From: Comamonadaceae bacterium
GTDB lineage: Bacteria; Pseudomonadota; Gammaproteobacteria; Burkholderiales; Burkholderiaceae_C
DNA: 36,458 nucleotides
Direction of reading: 5' to 3'
NCBI GenBank assembly: GCA_947450895.1
Contig: CANFWT010000022.1
Coordinates: 1 to 36,458 of the forward strand
Positions 16,417 through 24,605 of the stretch are shown piece after piece. A model generated the notes under the pieces. It was not told where the DNA came from. It made no database searches and saw only the letters and a list, made by a program, of their open reading frames with translations. The translations under genes and the position numbers were made by a program. Position 1 is the first letter of the stretch. Every line of letters starts with the position of its first letter.

Positions 16417-16842
16417 TTACGATTTATCGACCAACAGACGCGAACCAATGACTTCGGCCACCCGGTGCTCGCCCGGGCTGGGCGTCACGCCAGCGCGGTG
16501 AATCGCCGTCCAGTTGGCGCCCCGGTAATGCACTTGCGCACTGCCGTCGGCGCTCCACCGCGCAATATGGACGGTCTGGCCAATGTCCAGGTGGATGTCC
16601 GGATTGGCCTGCGCCGACGGCGCAGATATGCCGCGTGACCGGCCCCAGCGCAATACCAGCACCGCGCCGCCGCCCACCGCTGCCGCCACTGCGATTTGTG
16701 TTGCCGTGGCAGCACCGGTCGTCGCTATCAAGGCCGCCGCGACGAGGCCGATGGCGACCATGAGCAGGTAAAAGGTGCCGGTGATCAGCTCGGCGGCTAC
16801 CGCCAAGCCCGCCGCAACCCACCAGATTGTTGAATCGTCCAT
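16417..16842 (-). CDS. NfeD-family membrane protein
   Basis: This 141-residue protein starts MDDSTIWWVAAGLAVAAELI. It has two to three hydrophobic segments (about 5-25, 28-48 and 52-70), then a soluble OB-fold NfeD-C domain (IGQTVHIARWSADGSAQVHY, GANWTAIH, VIGSRLLVDKS). It is the short NfeD form without the serine-protease domain and is typically the partner of the adjacent SPFH protein. The start ATG 16842 has an excellent aggagg Shine-Dalgarno sequence, so the longer upstream frame is not used. It is divergent from the decarboxylase gene across 149 bp. Confidence 0.9.
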   Translation of the reverse strand: MDDSTIWWVAAGLAVAAELITGTFYLLMVAIGLVAAALIATTGAATATQIAVAAAVGGGAVLVLRWGRSRGISAPSAQANPDIHLDIGQTVHIARWSADGSAQVHYRGANWTAIHRAGVTPSPGEHRVAEVIGSRLLVDKS

Positions 16843-16991
16843 TGCATTGGCCTCCTTTTCACTTGTCGCACCAGGGTGCGCAACTACTGCCATTGTGGCC
16901 GCCCGGTGTTGCACCGCAGCGTCAGTGTCGCAATAAGTCCTTACACTTCGCGCTCCCATTATTTTTGCGGCTTAGCTGTTGGAGCGCCCTG

Positions 16992-19280
16992 ATGAAGTTT
17001 CGTTTCCCCATCATCATCATTGATGAAGACTTTCGCTCGGAAAACACCTCCGGGCTGGGCATTCGCGCCCTGGCCCAGGCCATCGAGTCGGAGGGGCTGG
17101 AGGTCTTGGGCGTCACCAGTTATGGTGATTTGAGCCAGTTTGCCCAGCAGCAAAGCCGCGCCAGCGCATTCATTTTGTCGATTGACGATGAAGAGTTCAC
17201 CCCCGGCCCCGATCTGGACCCGGCGGTGCTCAATTTGCGCCATTTCATTGAAGAAGTGCGGCGCAAGAACCTGGACGTACCTATTTACGTCTACGGCGAA
17301 ACCAAGACCAGCCGCCACATCCCCAACGACATCTTGCGCGAGCTGCACGGTTTCATCCACATGTTTGAGGACACGCCCGAGTTTGTGGCGCGCCACATCA
17401 TCCGAGAGGCCAAAAGTTATCTCGAAGGCGTGCAGCCGCCGTTCTTCAAGGCGCTGCTGGACTATGCCGAAGACGGCTCCTACTCCTGGCATTGCCCCGG
17501 CCACTCGGGCGGCGTGGCTTTTCTCAAGAGCCCGGTAGGCCAGATGTACCACCAGTTTTATGGCGAAAACATGCTGCGCGCCGACGTGTGCAACGCGGTG
17601 GAGGAGCTGGGCCAGTTGCTGGACCACAACGGCGCCATTGGCGCCAGCGAGCGCAATGCGGCGCGCATTTTTAACGCTGACCATTGTTTCTTTGTCACCA
17701 ACGGCACCAGCACCAGCAACAAAATGGTTTGGCACCACACGGTAGCGCCCAATGACGTGGTGGTGGTGGACCGCAACTGCCACAAATCCATCCTGCACGC
17801 CATCATCATGACGGGCGCGATTCCAGTGTTCTTGAAGCCCACGCGCAACCACTTCGGCATCATTGGCCCCATTCCGCAAAGCGAGTTTGAACCGGCCACC
17901 ATCCGCGCCAAGATCAAGGCCAACCCGCTCATCAAGGAGCATTTGGCCGACGTAGACGCCGCCACCATCCAGCCCCGGGTGTTGACGCTGACGCAGTCCA
18001 CCTACGACGGTGTGCTCTACAACACCGAGACGGTAAAGAAGATGCTCGATGGTTACGTAGACAACATCCATTTTGACGAAGCTTGGTTGCCCCACGCCGC
18101 CTTCCACCCGTTTTACGGCAGCTACCACGCCATGGGTAAGAAGCGCCCACGCCCCAAAAAGGCCATGGTCTACGCCACCCAGTCCATCCACAAGTTGCTC
18201 GCGGGCATCAGCCAGGCCAGCCATGTGCTGGTGCAGGACTCGCAAACCGTCAAGCTGGACAAGCACTTGTTCAACGAAGCCTATTTGATGCACACCAGCA
18301 CCAGCCCGCAGTACAGCATCATTGCCAGCTGCGACGTGGCTGCGGCCATGATGGAGCCGCCCGGCGGCACCGCGCTGGTGGAAGAAAGCATTGTGGAGGC
18401 GCTGGACTTTCGCCGAGCCATGCGCAAGGTGGACGAGGAATACGGCACCGATTGGTGGTTCAAGGTCTGGGGACCCGAGAAGTTTGCCGAAGAAGGCATT
18501 GGCCGCGCTGACAACTGGATCATCAAGGGCGAGTCCGCCAAGGCCAAGGCCGGCGTCAACTGGCATGGCTTTGGCAAGATGGCCACCGGCTTCAATATGC
18601 TGGACCCGATCAAGGCCACCATCGTCACGCCCGGCATGGACTTGAACGGCAAGTTCGCCAAAACCGGCATCCCGGCGAGCATCGTGACCAAGTTTTTGGC
18701 AGAGCACGGCGTGGTGGTGGAAAAAACCGGTCTGTACAGCTTCTTCATCATGTTCACCATCGGCATCACCAAGGGCCGCTGGAACAGCATGCTGACCGCG
18801 CTGCAGCAGTTCAAGGACGACTACGACAAGAACCAGCCCATGTGGCGCATCCTGCCGGAGTTCTGCAAAAAGCACCCGCGCTACGAGCGCATGGGCCTGG
18901 CCGACCTGTGCCAGCACCTGCACGCGCTCTACGCCAAGTACGACATCGCCCGCCTGACCACCGATATGTACCTGAGCGACCTGACCCCGGCCATGAAGCC
19001 CAGCGACGCTTATGCCCACATTGCGCTACGCAAGACCGAGCGTGTCGAGATTGACCATCTGGAAGGCCGCGTTACCGTGGGCCTGGTGACGCCCTACCCA
19101 CCGGGCATTCCCCTGCTCATTCCCGGCGAGGTCTTCAACAAGAAGATCGTGGACTATTTGAAGTTCGCGCGCGAGTTCAACAGCCAGTGCCCGGGCTTTG
19201 AGACTGACATTCACGGCTTGGTGGAAGAAGAGGGCGCAGACGGCAAAAAGCATTACTTTGCCGATTGCGTGCAAGTGTAA
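16992..19280 (+). CDS. Arginine/lysine/ornithine decarboxylase, AdiA-like (PLP fold type I)
   Basis: This 762-residue enzyme starts MKFRFPIIIIDEDFRSENTS. It has an N-terminal receiver-like wing domain (about 1-135), the PLP domain (SWHCPGHSGGVAFLKSP, VTNGTSTSNKMV, VVDRNCHKSILHAI, HFDEAWLPHAAF) and a C-terminal domain with VTPYPPGIPLLIPGE. The Schiff-base lysine is K401 in TQSIHKLLAGISQ. The family turns arginine, lysine or ornithine into agmatine, cadaverine or putrescine plus CO2, consuming a proton. The closest match from memory is biodegradative arginine decarboxylase AdiA, but substrate is not certain. ATG 16992 has ggag about ten bases upstream; longer in-frame extensions run into the NfeD gene region and are not used. 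The ion-channel gene begins 25 bp after the stop. Confidence 0.92.
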   Translation: MKFRFPIIIIDEDFRSENTSGLGIRALAQAIESEGLEVLGVTSYGDLSQFAQQQSRASAFILSIDDEEFTPGPDLDPAVLNLRHFIEEVRRKNLDVPIYVYGETKTSRHIPNDILRELHGFIHMFEDTPEFVARHIIREAKSYLEGVQPPFFKALLDYAEDGSYSWHCPGHSGGVAFLKSPVGQMYHQFYGENMLRADVCNAVEELGQLLDHNGAIGASERNAARIFNADHCFFVTNGTSTSNKMVWHHTVAPNDVVVVDRNCHKSILHAIIMTGAIPVFLKPTRNHFGIIGPIPQSEFEPATIRAKIKANPLIKEHLADVDAATIQPRVLTLTQSTYDGVLYNTETVKKMLDGYVDNIHFDEAWLPHAAFHPFYGSYHAMGKKRPRPKKAMVYATQSIHKLLAGISQASHVLVQDSQTVKLDKHLFNEAYLMHTSTSPQYSIIASCDVAAAMMEPPGGTALVEESIVEALDFRRAMRKVDEEYGTDWWFKVWGPEKFAEEGIGRADNWIIKGESAKAKAGVNWHGFGKMATGFNMLDPIKATIVTPGMDLNGKFAKTGIPASIVTKFLAEHGVVVEKTGLYSFFIMFTIGITKGRWNSMLTALQQFKDDYDKNQPMWRILPEFCKKHPRYERMGLADLCQHLHALYAKYDIARLTTDMYLSDLTPAMKPSDAYAHIALRKTERVEIDHLEGRVTVGLVTPYPPGIPLLIPGEVFNKKIVDYLKFAREFNSQCPGFETDIHGLVEEEGADGKKHYFADCVQV

Positions 19281-19305
19281 AAACCACGCACGGTGGTATC
19301 CATTC

Positions 19306-20283
19306 ATGAAATTTCATTTCTTTCTGCGTTGGCTCGCTTTGCTCGTACTCGCGAGCGCTTGCATGGGCCAGGCTGTTGCGAAGCAAAGCGGCGATCTTCT
19401 CCCTCAAGCTGATCCTGCGGTCGTGGAGGTGGGTATCTACTTGTCGGATATTCCTTCCATTACCTTCAAAGAAAAGAAATTCCAGGTTGATTTCAAAGTG
19501 TTCTTTCGCTGGGAAGATGGCGCGATTAACCCCGCAGAGACCTTTGAAATTGTGAATGGACACATCGACAACAAAGAGGTGGTCGTCACGAAAAAAGTGG
19601 GCTCCATGAACTATGCGTTGGTTCGGGTGGAGGCTACTATCCACCGCAATTTCGACATGTCACGCTATCCGATGGATGCACAAGCCATCAAAATTCAAAT
19701 TGAAGACCGGTCAGGCCGCTTGGTATACCAAGAGGACAAGGCAAACTCGGATACCAATCCCAAGATTAGCGTGCCAGGATGGGTGTTGGGTAAAGCCGAA
19801 ACCTATGCTTCCACAACAAAATACAAAACTACCTACGGCGATCCGACACGGGCCAGTGGTGCCGATTCAGTCGTACCACGCCTGACCATGGCCGTGGCAA
19901 TGCAGCGCGCAGGGAATGCATTCTTGGTCAAAAACTTTTCCTTGATGATTCTTGCAGCCTACTGTGCATTCGCCGCATTTTTGGTGCGGGCTGACCATAT
20001 TGATGCAAGACTGGCGTTCTCGTTGTCGGCCGTTTTCATAGCGTCTGGTACACAGGGGGTGCTGGCAGCAAGTCTGCCCGACGGTGAGGGACTCACTTTG
20101 GGCGACGTGTTTTACCAAACGACGGTGCTGTTTATCGTCTTCTCGGTGGTGGGGTCGGTCCGTACGTTTCGGGACTTTTTGTCCGGAGATGAAGCGCGCG
20201 CGATCACGCACTCTACCCGTTACGCAATTGCACTGTCCTTGCTTTATCCGGCCACACTGTTGTTGATTTCAAGGCTCCTTTAA
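19306..20283 (+). CDS. Prokaryotic pentameric ligand-gated ion channel (Cys-loop receptor homologue)
   Basis: This 325-residue protein has a signal peptide (about 1-25, MKFHFFLRWLALLVLASACM, likely cleavage AVA-K). An all-beta extracellular domain (26-205) includes VEVGIYLSDIPSI, FKVFFRWED and the family signature NFDMSRYPMDAQAIKIQIED (115-134). Four membrane helices follow: M1 about 206-227, M2 about 234-257, M3 about 263-285 and M4 about 305-325. The proline after M2 and the short M3-M4 loop match GLIC/ELIC-type channels. As in other bacterial pLGICs, no Cys-loop cysteines are present (only C19 and C220). Aligned with GLIC, M2 has Asp233 at -2', Arg235 at 0' and Ser241 at 6', suggesting a cation pore (inference). 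The gene is AT-richer than its neighbours and is 25 bp behind the decarboxylase, probably in one transcript. I assigned the family by fold pattern, not by search. Confidence 0.87.
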   Translation: MKFHFFLRWLALLVLASACMGQAVAKQSGDLLPQADPAVVEVGIYLSDIPSITFKEKKFQVDFKVFFRWEDGAINPAETFEIVNGHIDNKEVVVTKKVGSMNYALVRVEATIHRNFDMSRYPMDAQAIKIQIEDRSGRLVYQEDKANSDTNPKISVPGWVLGKAETYASTTKYKTTYGDPTRASGADSVVPRLTMAVAMQRAGNAFLVKNFSLMILAAYCAFAAFLVRADHIDARLAFSLSAVFIASGTQGVLAASLPDGEGLTLGDVFYQTTVLFIVFSVVGSVRTFRDFLSGDEARAITHSTRYAIALSLLYPATLLLISRLL

Positions 20284-20300
20284 AAAAGCACAGAGCTTGT

Positions 20301-21875
20301 CTATGCGCTTGGTTGCCCCCGGTGCAGTTGCGCCTGTGCATGGATGGCATGTCGCGCTTGCACGTCCAGCCTCGCCAGATTTTTGAGCTGCATCGCCATG
20401 CGCGGATTTTTCTTCAGCAGTTCTTCGTGGCGCATCAAGAAATCCCAGTACAGCGTGGTGAAAGGGCAGGCGCGCGCTCCGGTTGACAGTGCCGGATCGA
20501 AGCGGCAGCCTTGGCAGTGGTTGCTCATCCGTTGGATGTATTTGCCACTTGCTACGTAGGGTTTGCTTGCCATCAGGCCGCCGTCGCCAAATTGGCCCAT
20601 GCCCAAGGTGTTGGGCAGTTCTACCCACTCGACCGCGTCGACATAGACGCTAAGGTACCAGGCGTGTACCGCCTGCGGTTGGACGCCCAGCAGCAGGGCA
20701 TACAAGCCAGTCACCATCAGGCGCTGGATGTGGTGGGCGTAGCCGTGTTCCAGGGTTTGGTGGATGGCGTCTTTCAGGCAGGCCATATCGGTGTCGCCAG
20801 TCCAATACCACTGAGGCAGCGCGGCCTGCGCGTTCAGTGCGTTGCGCTCCAAGTACTCTGGCATATGGGTCCAGTAAACGCCGCGCACAAATTCCCGCCA
20901 GCCCAGTATTTGGCGAACAAAGCCCTCTACCGCAGCCAGCGGCGCGCGACCGGCGTGGTACGCGTCCTCAGCCGCTTGCACCACCTCTCGGGCATGCAGC
21001 AGTTTGAGGTTGAGCGCACTGCTTAGGTGGGAGTGGTAAAGCCAAACCTCGCCGGACCACATGGCGTCCTCGTATTTTCCAAACATCGGCAGGCGCTGTT
21101 GGATGAAGGCGTGCAAGGCCTCTAGCGCCTGCACGCGCGTCACTGGCCAGCCAAAACTCGCCAGTGTTCCCGGGTGGTCGGCGAAACGGTGGTTCACCAG
21201 TGCCATCACTTCGCGCGTGGTGGCGTCCGGCGCAAAGCGTGTGGGCGGCGGCACGTCCTGCGGCCCGGTTTTACCAAAGGACTCGCGGTTGTCGGCATCA
21301 AAATTCCATTGGCCGCCGACCGGCTCGCTGCCATCCATCAGCACGCCATGTTTGCGCCGCAGTTCGCGGTACCAGTATTCCAGGCGCAGTTGTTTGCGCC
21401 CCTTAGCATGCGCCGCAAAGTCGCGCACGGTACTAAAGAAATGCGTGTCGTCCCGGATATCCAGCGGGAGTCCATGTGCGCGGGCGGTGGCGCGCAGGTT
21501 TTGCAGTACACGCCAGTCGCCCGGGGCAACTATCACCAGTTCCACCGGGTTCAACTGCATGATGACCTTTCCCAGTTCGGCGTGCAGCGTGCCTATGTTG
21601 TCGGCATCCTCAAGCCGCGTGTAAATCAGAGGCAGGCCTTGGCCGCGCAGGTGGTCTGCAAAGTGGCGCATCGCGCTCAGAAACACCGCAATGCGCTGTT
21701 TCGCTGACCAGACATGGCGAGATTCCTCCGCCACCTCGGCCATCCACACCACATCTTGCGCGGGGTCAAAGCCTTGTAACGCAGCAGACTGCTCGTCCAA
21801 CTGATCGCCCAGCACGATGACGAGCTTTCGCGCTTTGGCGGGCAGGCTTGCGCCCGGCTTGGTATTGAAGGTCAT
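20301..21875 (-). CDS. FeS-BCP/PhrB-type (6-4) photolyase
   Basis: This 524-residue protein begins MTFNTKPGASLPAKARKLVI. It has the DPRP N-terminal domain (KLVIVLGDQLDEQSAAL, ESRHVWSAKQRIAVFLSAMRHF) and a C-terminal FAD-binding helical domain (MWSGEVWLYHSHLSSALN, VEGFVRQILGWREFVRGVYW). Four cysteines, C366, C454, C457 and C470, have spacing 88-3-13, the same as the [4Fe-4S] ligands C350/C438/C441/C454 of Agrobacterium PhrB. It is therefore a prokaryotic (6-4) photolyase/cryptochrome with an iron-sulfur cluster, repairing (6-4) photoproducts with light. It is the last gene of a three-gene minus-strand group and ends 17 bp from the convergent ion-channel gene. Confidence 0.92.
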   Translation of the reverse strand: MTFNTKPGASLPAKARKLVIVLGDQLDEQSAALQGFDPAQDVVWMAEVAEESRHVWSAKQRIAVFLSAMRHFADHLRGQGLPLIYTRLEDADNIGTLHAELGKVIMQLNPVELVIVAPGDWRVLQNLRATARAHGLPLDIRDDTHFFSTVRDFAAHAKGRKQLRLEYWYRELRRKHGVLMDGSEPVGGQWNFDADNRESFGKTGPQDVPPPTRFAPDATTREVMALVNHRFADHPGTLASFGWPVTRVQALEALHAFIQQRLPMFGKYEDAMWSGEVWLYHSHLSSALNLKLLHAREVVQAAEDAYHAGRAPLAAVEGFVRQILGWREFVRGVYWTHMPEYLERNALNAQAALPQWYWTGDTDMACLKDAIHQTLEHGYAHHIQRLMVTGLYALLLGVQPQAVHAWYLSVYVDAVEWVELPNTLGMGQFGDGGLMASKPYVASGKYIQRMSNHCQGCRFDPALSTGARACPFTTLYWDFLMRHEELLKKNPRMAMQLKNLARLDVQARHAIHAQAQLHRGQPSA

Positions 21876-21933
21876 GGATTGGGTGTAGGGGAGTTGCGGG
21901 TGGGGCCTTGCCGAAACGTCAATAAGGTCCGCT

Positions 21934-22095
21934 TCAGGGCTTGTGCTTGCCTTTGCTTGCGCGGCAGGCGTCGGAGCAGTAGCGCACGGATTCCCAGTTC
22001 TTGGCCCAGGCTTTGCGCCACGTCATGGTGCGCCCACACGCCGCGCAGGGCTTGCTAGGCAGGGATTGTTTATTGCCTTTGAAATCGTTTTTCAT
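21934..22095 (-). CDS. DUF2256 small zinc-finger-like protein
   Basis: This 53-residue protein starts MKNDFKGNKQSLPSKPCAAC. Two cysteine pairs, CAAC and CSDAC, flank GRTMTWRKAWAKNWESVRY, the DUF2256 pattern (often annotated as a zinc-ribbon-like domain). ATG 22095 gives the family's usual short length. A longer frame from 22143 would start inside the upstream photolyase gene. DUF2256 genes are commonly found beside photolyase/cryptochrome genes, and here it sits between two, with gaps of 40 and 58 bp. The function is unknown; a role supporting the FAD/FeS photolyase is only an inference. Confidence 0.85.
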   Translation of the reverse strand: MKNDFKGNKQSLPSKPCAACGRTMTWRKAWAKNWESVRYCSDACRASKGKHKP

Positions 22096-22135
22096 GCGAT
22101 GGTTCGACGGCTTGGATGGAATGCTGCACCGGGGT

Positions 22136-23686
22136 TTAGGCAAACAAGTCGCCCTGGGCCGCCGGAGCTTTGGTGTCTTTTACTGGGCGTGTCCCCTTGC
22201 GCCGCTGTCCCGAGGGCGGCAGACCGCTTTTGCGCGAGCCATGGCGCTCTTGCACTTCACGTGCCTCAGCGCGCGACTCGTCCGTCTTACGAAGCCCGTA
22301 CATCCGCTCTTTGGCTGCAGCGACGGCCGATTTGTCATCCACGATAGGCAAGGGGTAGTCCAGTCCCACAACGCACTTGGCCAGATGCTGAACGCTTGTC
22401 TCCATCTTCCAGGGTTGGGCCAAATAGGGCAGCGGAACGCGGGCCAGCTCGGGCACCCAGCGGCGAATAAATACCCCTTCGGGATCCTGGTCCTGGGCTT
22501 GCTTGGTGGGTGAATACATGCGCAGGGTGTTAATGCCCGTAGTGCCGCTTTGCATCTGCATCTGGCTCCAATGAATACCTGGTTCAAAGTCTAAAAAATT
22601 GCGCGCTAAAAACAATCCCGTTGGGCGCCAATGCAGCCAAAGGTGGTAGCTCGCAAAGCTCACCAGCATGGCCCGCATGCGAAAGTTGAGCCAGCCTGTG
22701 GCGCGCAAAGAGCGCATGCACGCGTCCACCATCGGGTAGCCCGTGCGGCCCTCGCACCAGGCGGCAAAGTGCGCGGCGTTGAATTCGCTTTCGCGCAAGC
22801 CATCGCACACCCGTGCGAAGTTATTGAACTCTATGCGCGGTTCGTCTTCGAGCTTTTGCATGAAATGGCAGTGCCAGCGCAAGCGCCCCGCAAAGCTGCG
22901 CAGCGCCCGCGCGAGTGCCGCATCCGGAGTTTCAGCAATCGCCACGACCGTGGCCTGGTGCACGGTGCGCATGGACAAGGTGCCAAAGGCCAGGTGCGGG
23001 CTCAAGCGGCTGCAGCCGTCCTCGGCGGTAAGCGGGCTCGACAGTGCCCGCCGGTAGTCATAGCCGCGCACCTGCAAAAAACTCCGCAGGGTGCGCCGCG
23101 CGGCGCGTTCGCCCGCAGCTTGCAAGGTTTTGCCATGCGCCGCCAATCCGAGGGTGGCAAGTGTTGGTAAGGTTGGTTGATCCAATGAAACTGCCGGTGC
23201 AAATCCACCGTCGAGCAAGTTCAGCGGCGCGTCCATACGCGCTTGCCAGCGCGTAGCCCAGGCGCTTCGGCTGCGCAATCGGCGCACGACCCCGGTCTGG
23301 GTGAATTCTTGCCACACTACCCTCGCGTTGCTGCACCACGCCGCCACTTGCAGGTCTCGCGCATAGGTCCAGCCTGCCCCAGTTTCTTCATGGCTGAGCA
23401 CATGTGTGAACTCGACTTCGCGGTGCAGCTGCGACAGCACGGGTACCAAGGACCCGACGCGCACCAATAATGGCAAGCCCCGCATGGCCAGCGCCGCGCG
23501 CAACTCGCTCAGGCAGCCCAATGCGAAGTCAACGTGGCTGGAATCGCACTCGGGACTTTGCAGCCACTCGGGCTCTATGACGAACAGGCCCAACGCGTCG
23601 GCGTGGCCAAGAGCCGCCACCAGCGGCGCATGGTCATGCACTCGCAAATCTCGTTTGAACCAGACCAAGGCACGGGTGACAGACAT
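22136..23686 (-). CDS. Cryptochrome/deoxyribodipyrimidine photolyase (class I-like)
   Basis: This 516-residue photolyase/cryptochrome starts MSVTRALVWFKRDLRVHDHA. The N-terminal alpha/beta domain includes WFKRDLRVHDHAPL (antenna domain). The FAD domain includes SRLSPHLAFGTLSMRTVHQA, FAGRLRWHCHFMQKLEDEP, CEGRTGYPMVDACMRSLRATGW (in parts), NFRMRAMLVSFASYHLWLHW and FLDFEPGIHWSQMQMQSGTT. The tail (about 470-516) is basic and Pro/Gly-rich (RHGSRKSGLPPSGQRRKGT), which is unusual and probably disordered. It uses blue light to repair cyclobutane dimers, or it acts as a light sensor; sequence alone does not decide. It heads the photolyase-DUF2256-FeS photolyase group and is separated from fabI by a terminator. 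Confidence 0.9.
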   Translation of the reverse strand: MSVTRALVWFKRDLRVHDHAPLVAALGHADALGLFVIEPEWLQSPECDSSHVDFALGCLSELRAALAMRGLPLLVRVGSLVPVLSQLHREVEFTHVLSHEETGAGWTYARDLQVAAWCSNARVVWQEFTQTGVVRRLRSRSAWATRWQARMDAPLNLLDGGFAPAVSLDQPTLPTLATLGLAAHGKTLQAAGERAARRTLRSFLQVRGYDYRRALSSPLTAEDGCSRLSPHLAFGTLSMRTVHQATVVAIAETPDAALARALRSFAGRLRWHCHFMQKLEDEPRIEFNNFARVCDGLRESEFNAAHFAAWCEGRTGYPMVDACMRSLRATGWLNFRMRAMLVSFASYHLWLHWRPTGLFLARNFLDFEPGIHWSQMQMQSGTTGINTLRMYSPTKQAQDQDPEGVFIRRWVPELARVPLPYLAQPWKMETSVQHLAKCVVGLDYPLPIVDDKSAVAAAKERMYGLRKTDESRAEAREVQERHGSRKSGLPPSGQRRKGTRPVKDTKAPAAQGDLFA

Positions 23687-23761
23687 TGGGCGAACTCTAG
23701 CAAATGCAGTGCATCAGCGCCGCTCCAGGGCTAAAGCGACGTGACCTGCGCGCGCACAGGC

Positions 23762-23787
23762 AAAAAAAGAGCGCCCGTCTGGCGCTC
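23762..23787 (-). terminator. Intrinsic terminator downstream of fabI
   Basis: On the minus strand, gagcgcc-agacg-ggcgctc (23787-23769) is followed by seven T residues (23768-23762). It lies 36 bp after the fabI stop and insulates fabI from the photolyase genes. Confidence 0.88.
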
Positions 23788-23822
23788 CCGAGCCTTGGCC
23801 GGGGCAACAGCCCCGCTGTGCC

Positions 23823-24605
23823 TTACTCATTCAACACGCCCATGGTCTTGCTGTAGCCGCCGTCCACGTACGTGATCTCTGCTGTCACGCCGCTTGCCAG
23901 ATCGCTGAGCAAAAAGGCCGCTACATTGCCCACATCTTCCGTGGTCACGTTGCGCCGGATGGGCGAGGCGACCGCCACCATATTGAGCAACTTGCCAAAG
24001 TCTTTAATGCCGCTGGCCGCCAGTGTTTTGATCGGACCTGCGCTGATGCCGTTGACGCGGATGCCCTTGTCGCCCACCGCCTCTGCCAAGTAACGCACTG
24101 ACGACTCCAACGATGCCTTGGCCAAGCCCATGGTGTTGTAGTTGGGGATGATGCGCTCTGAGCCCAGGTAGGTCAATGTCAACAGCGCAGACTTGTCACG
24201 CAGGTAGGGCAGCGCAGCTTTGGCCATGGCGGGAAAACTGTAGGCGCTGATGTCGTGGGCTATTTTGAAGCCCTCCCGGCTCAGTCCATCGAGAAAGTTA
24301 CCCGCAATCGCCTCACGCGGTGCAAAGCCAATGCTGTGCACAAATCCGTCAAATTGCGGCCAATGCGCTGCAAGATCGCAAAACAGCCGGTCAATCTGCG
24401 CGTCGTCGCCTACGTCGCAATCAAATACCAGGCTGGAGCCGAAGTCGGCTGCAAATTCGGTGATGCGTTCTTTAAAGCGTTCGCCCACGTAACTAAACGC
24501 CAATTCAGCTCCCTGCGCGTGGCAGGCCTTGGCGATGCCATAAGCAATGGAGCGGTTGGACAACACGCCAGTGATCAATAGTTTTTTGCCTGCTAGAAAG
24601 CCCAT
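23823..24605 (-). CDS. fabI: Enoyl-ACP reductase FabI (NADH)
   Basis: This 260-residue short-chain dehydrogenase starts [20 protein letters not shown]. It carries the FabI nucleotide motif [15 protein letters not shown], the substrate motif [20 protein letters not shown] and the catalytic Tyr-x6-Lys in [31 protein letters not shown] and the C-terminal [13 protein letters not shown] complete the family pattern. It reduces enoyl-ACP in the last step of the fatty-acid elongation cycle and is the target of triclosan. ATG 24605 has agagga seven bases upstream, a better start than the in-frame site at 24623. It is monocistronic, with a clear terminator. Confidence 0.95.
   Translation of the reverse strand: MGFLAGKKLLITGVLSNRSIAYGIAKACHAQGAELAFSYVGERFKERITEFAADFGSSLVFDCDVGDDAQIDRLFCDLAAHWPQFDGFVHSIGFAPREAIAGNFLDGLSREGFKIAHDISAYSFPAMAKAALPYLRDKSALLTLTYLGSERIIPNYNTMGLAKASLESSVRYLAEAVGDKGIRVNGISAGPIKTLAASGIKDFGKLLNMVAVASPIRRNVTTEDVGNVAAFLLSDLASGVTAEITYVDGGYSKTMGVLNE

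Noticed and set aside
16959..19019. Minus-strand ORF (686 codons) opposite the decarboxylase
   Set aside because: It is an antisense shadow of a highly conserved PLP enzyme; the translated sequence has no domain and is His/Val/Gly-rich as expected for a complement frame.
19348..19362. Lipoprotein signal (LASAC, Cys19) in the channel protein
   Set aside because: Alanine at -3 is a poor lipobox residue and an AVA-K signal-peptidase I site follows at 23-26. A normal signal peptide fits a channel better.
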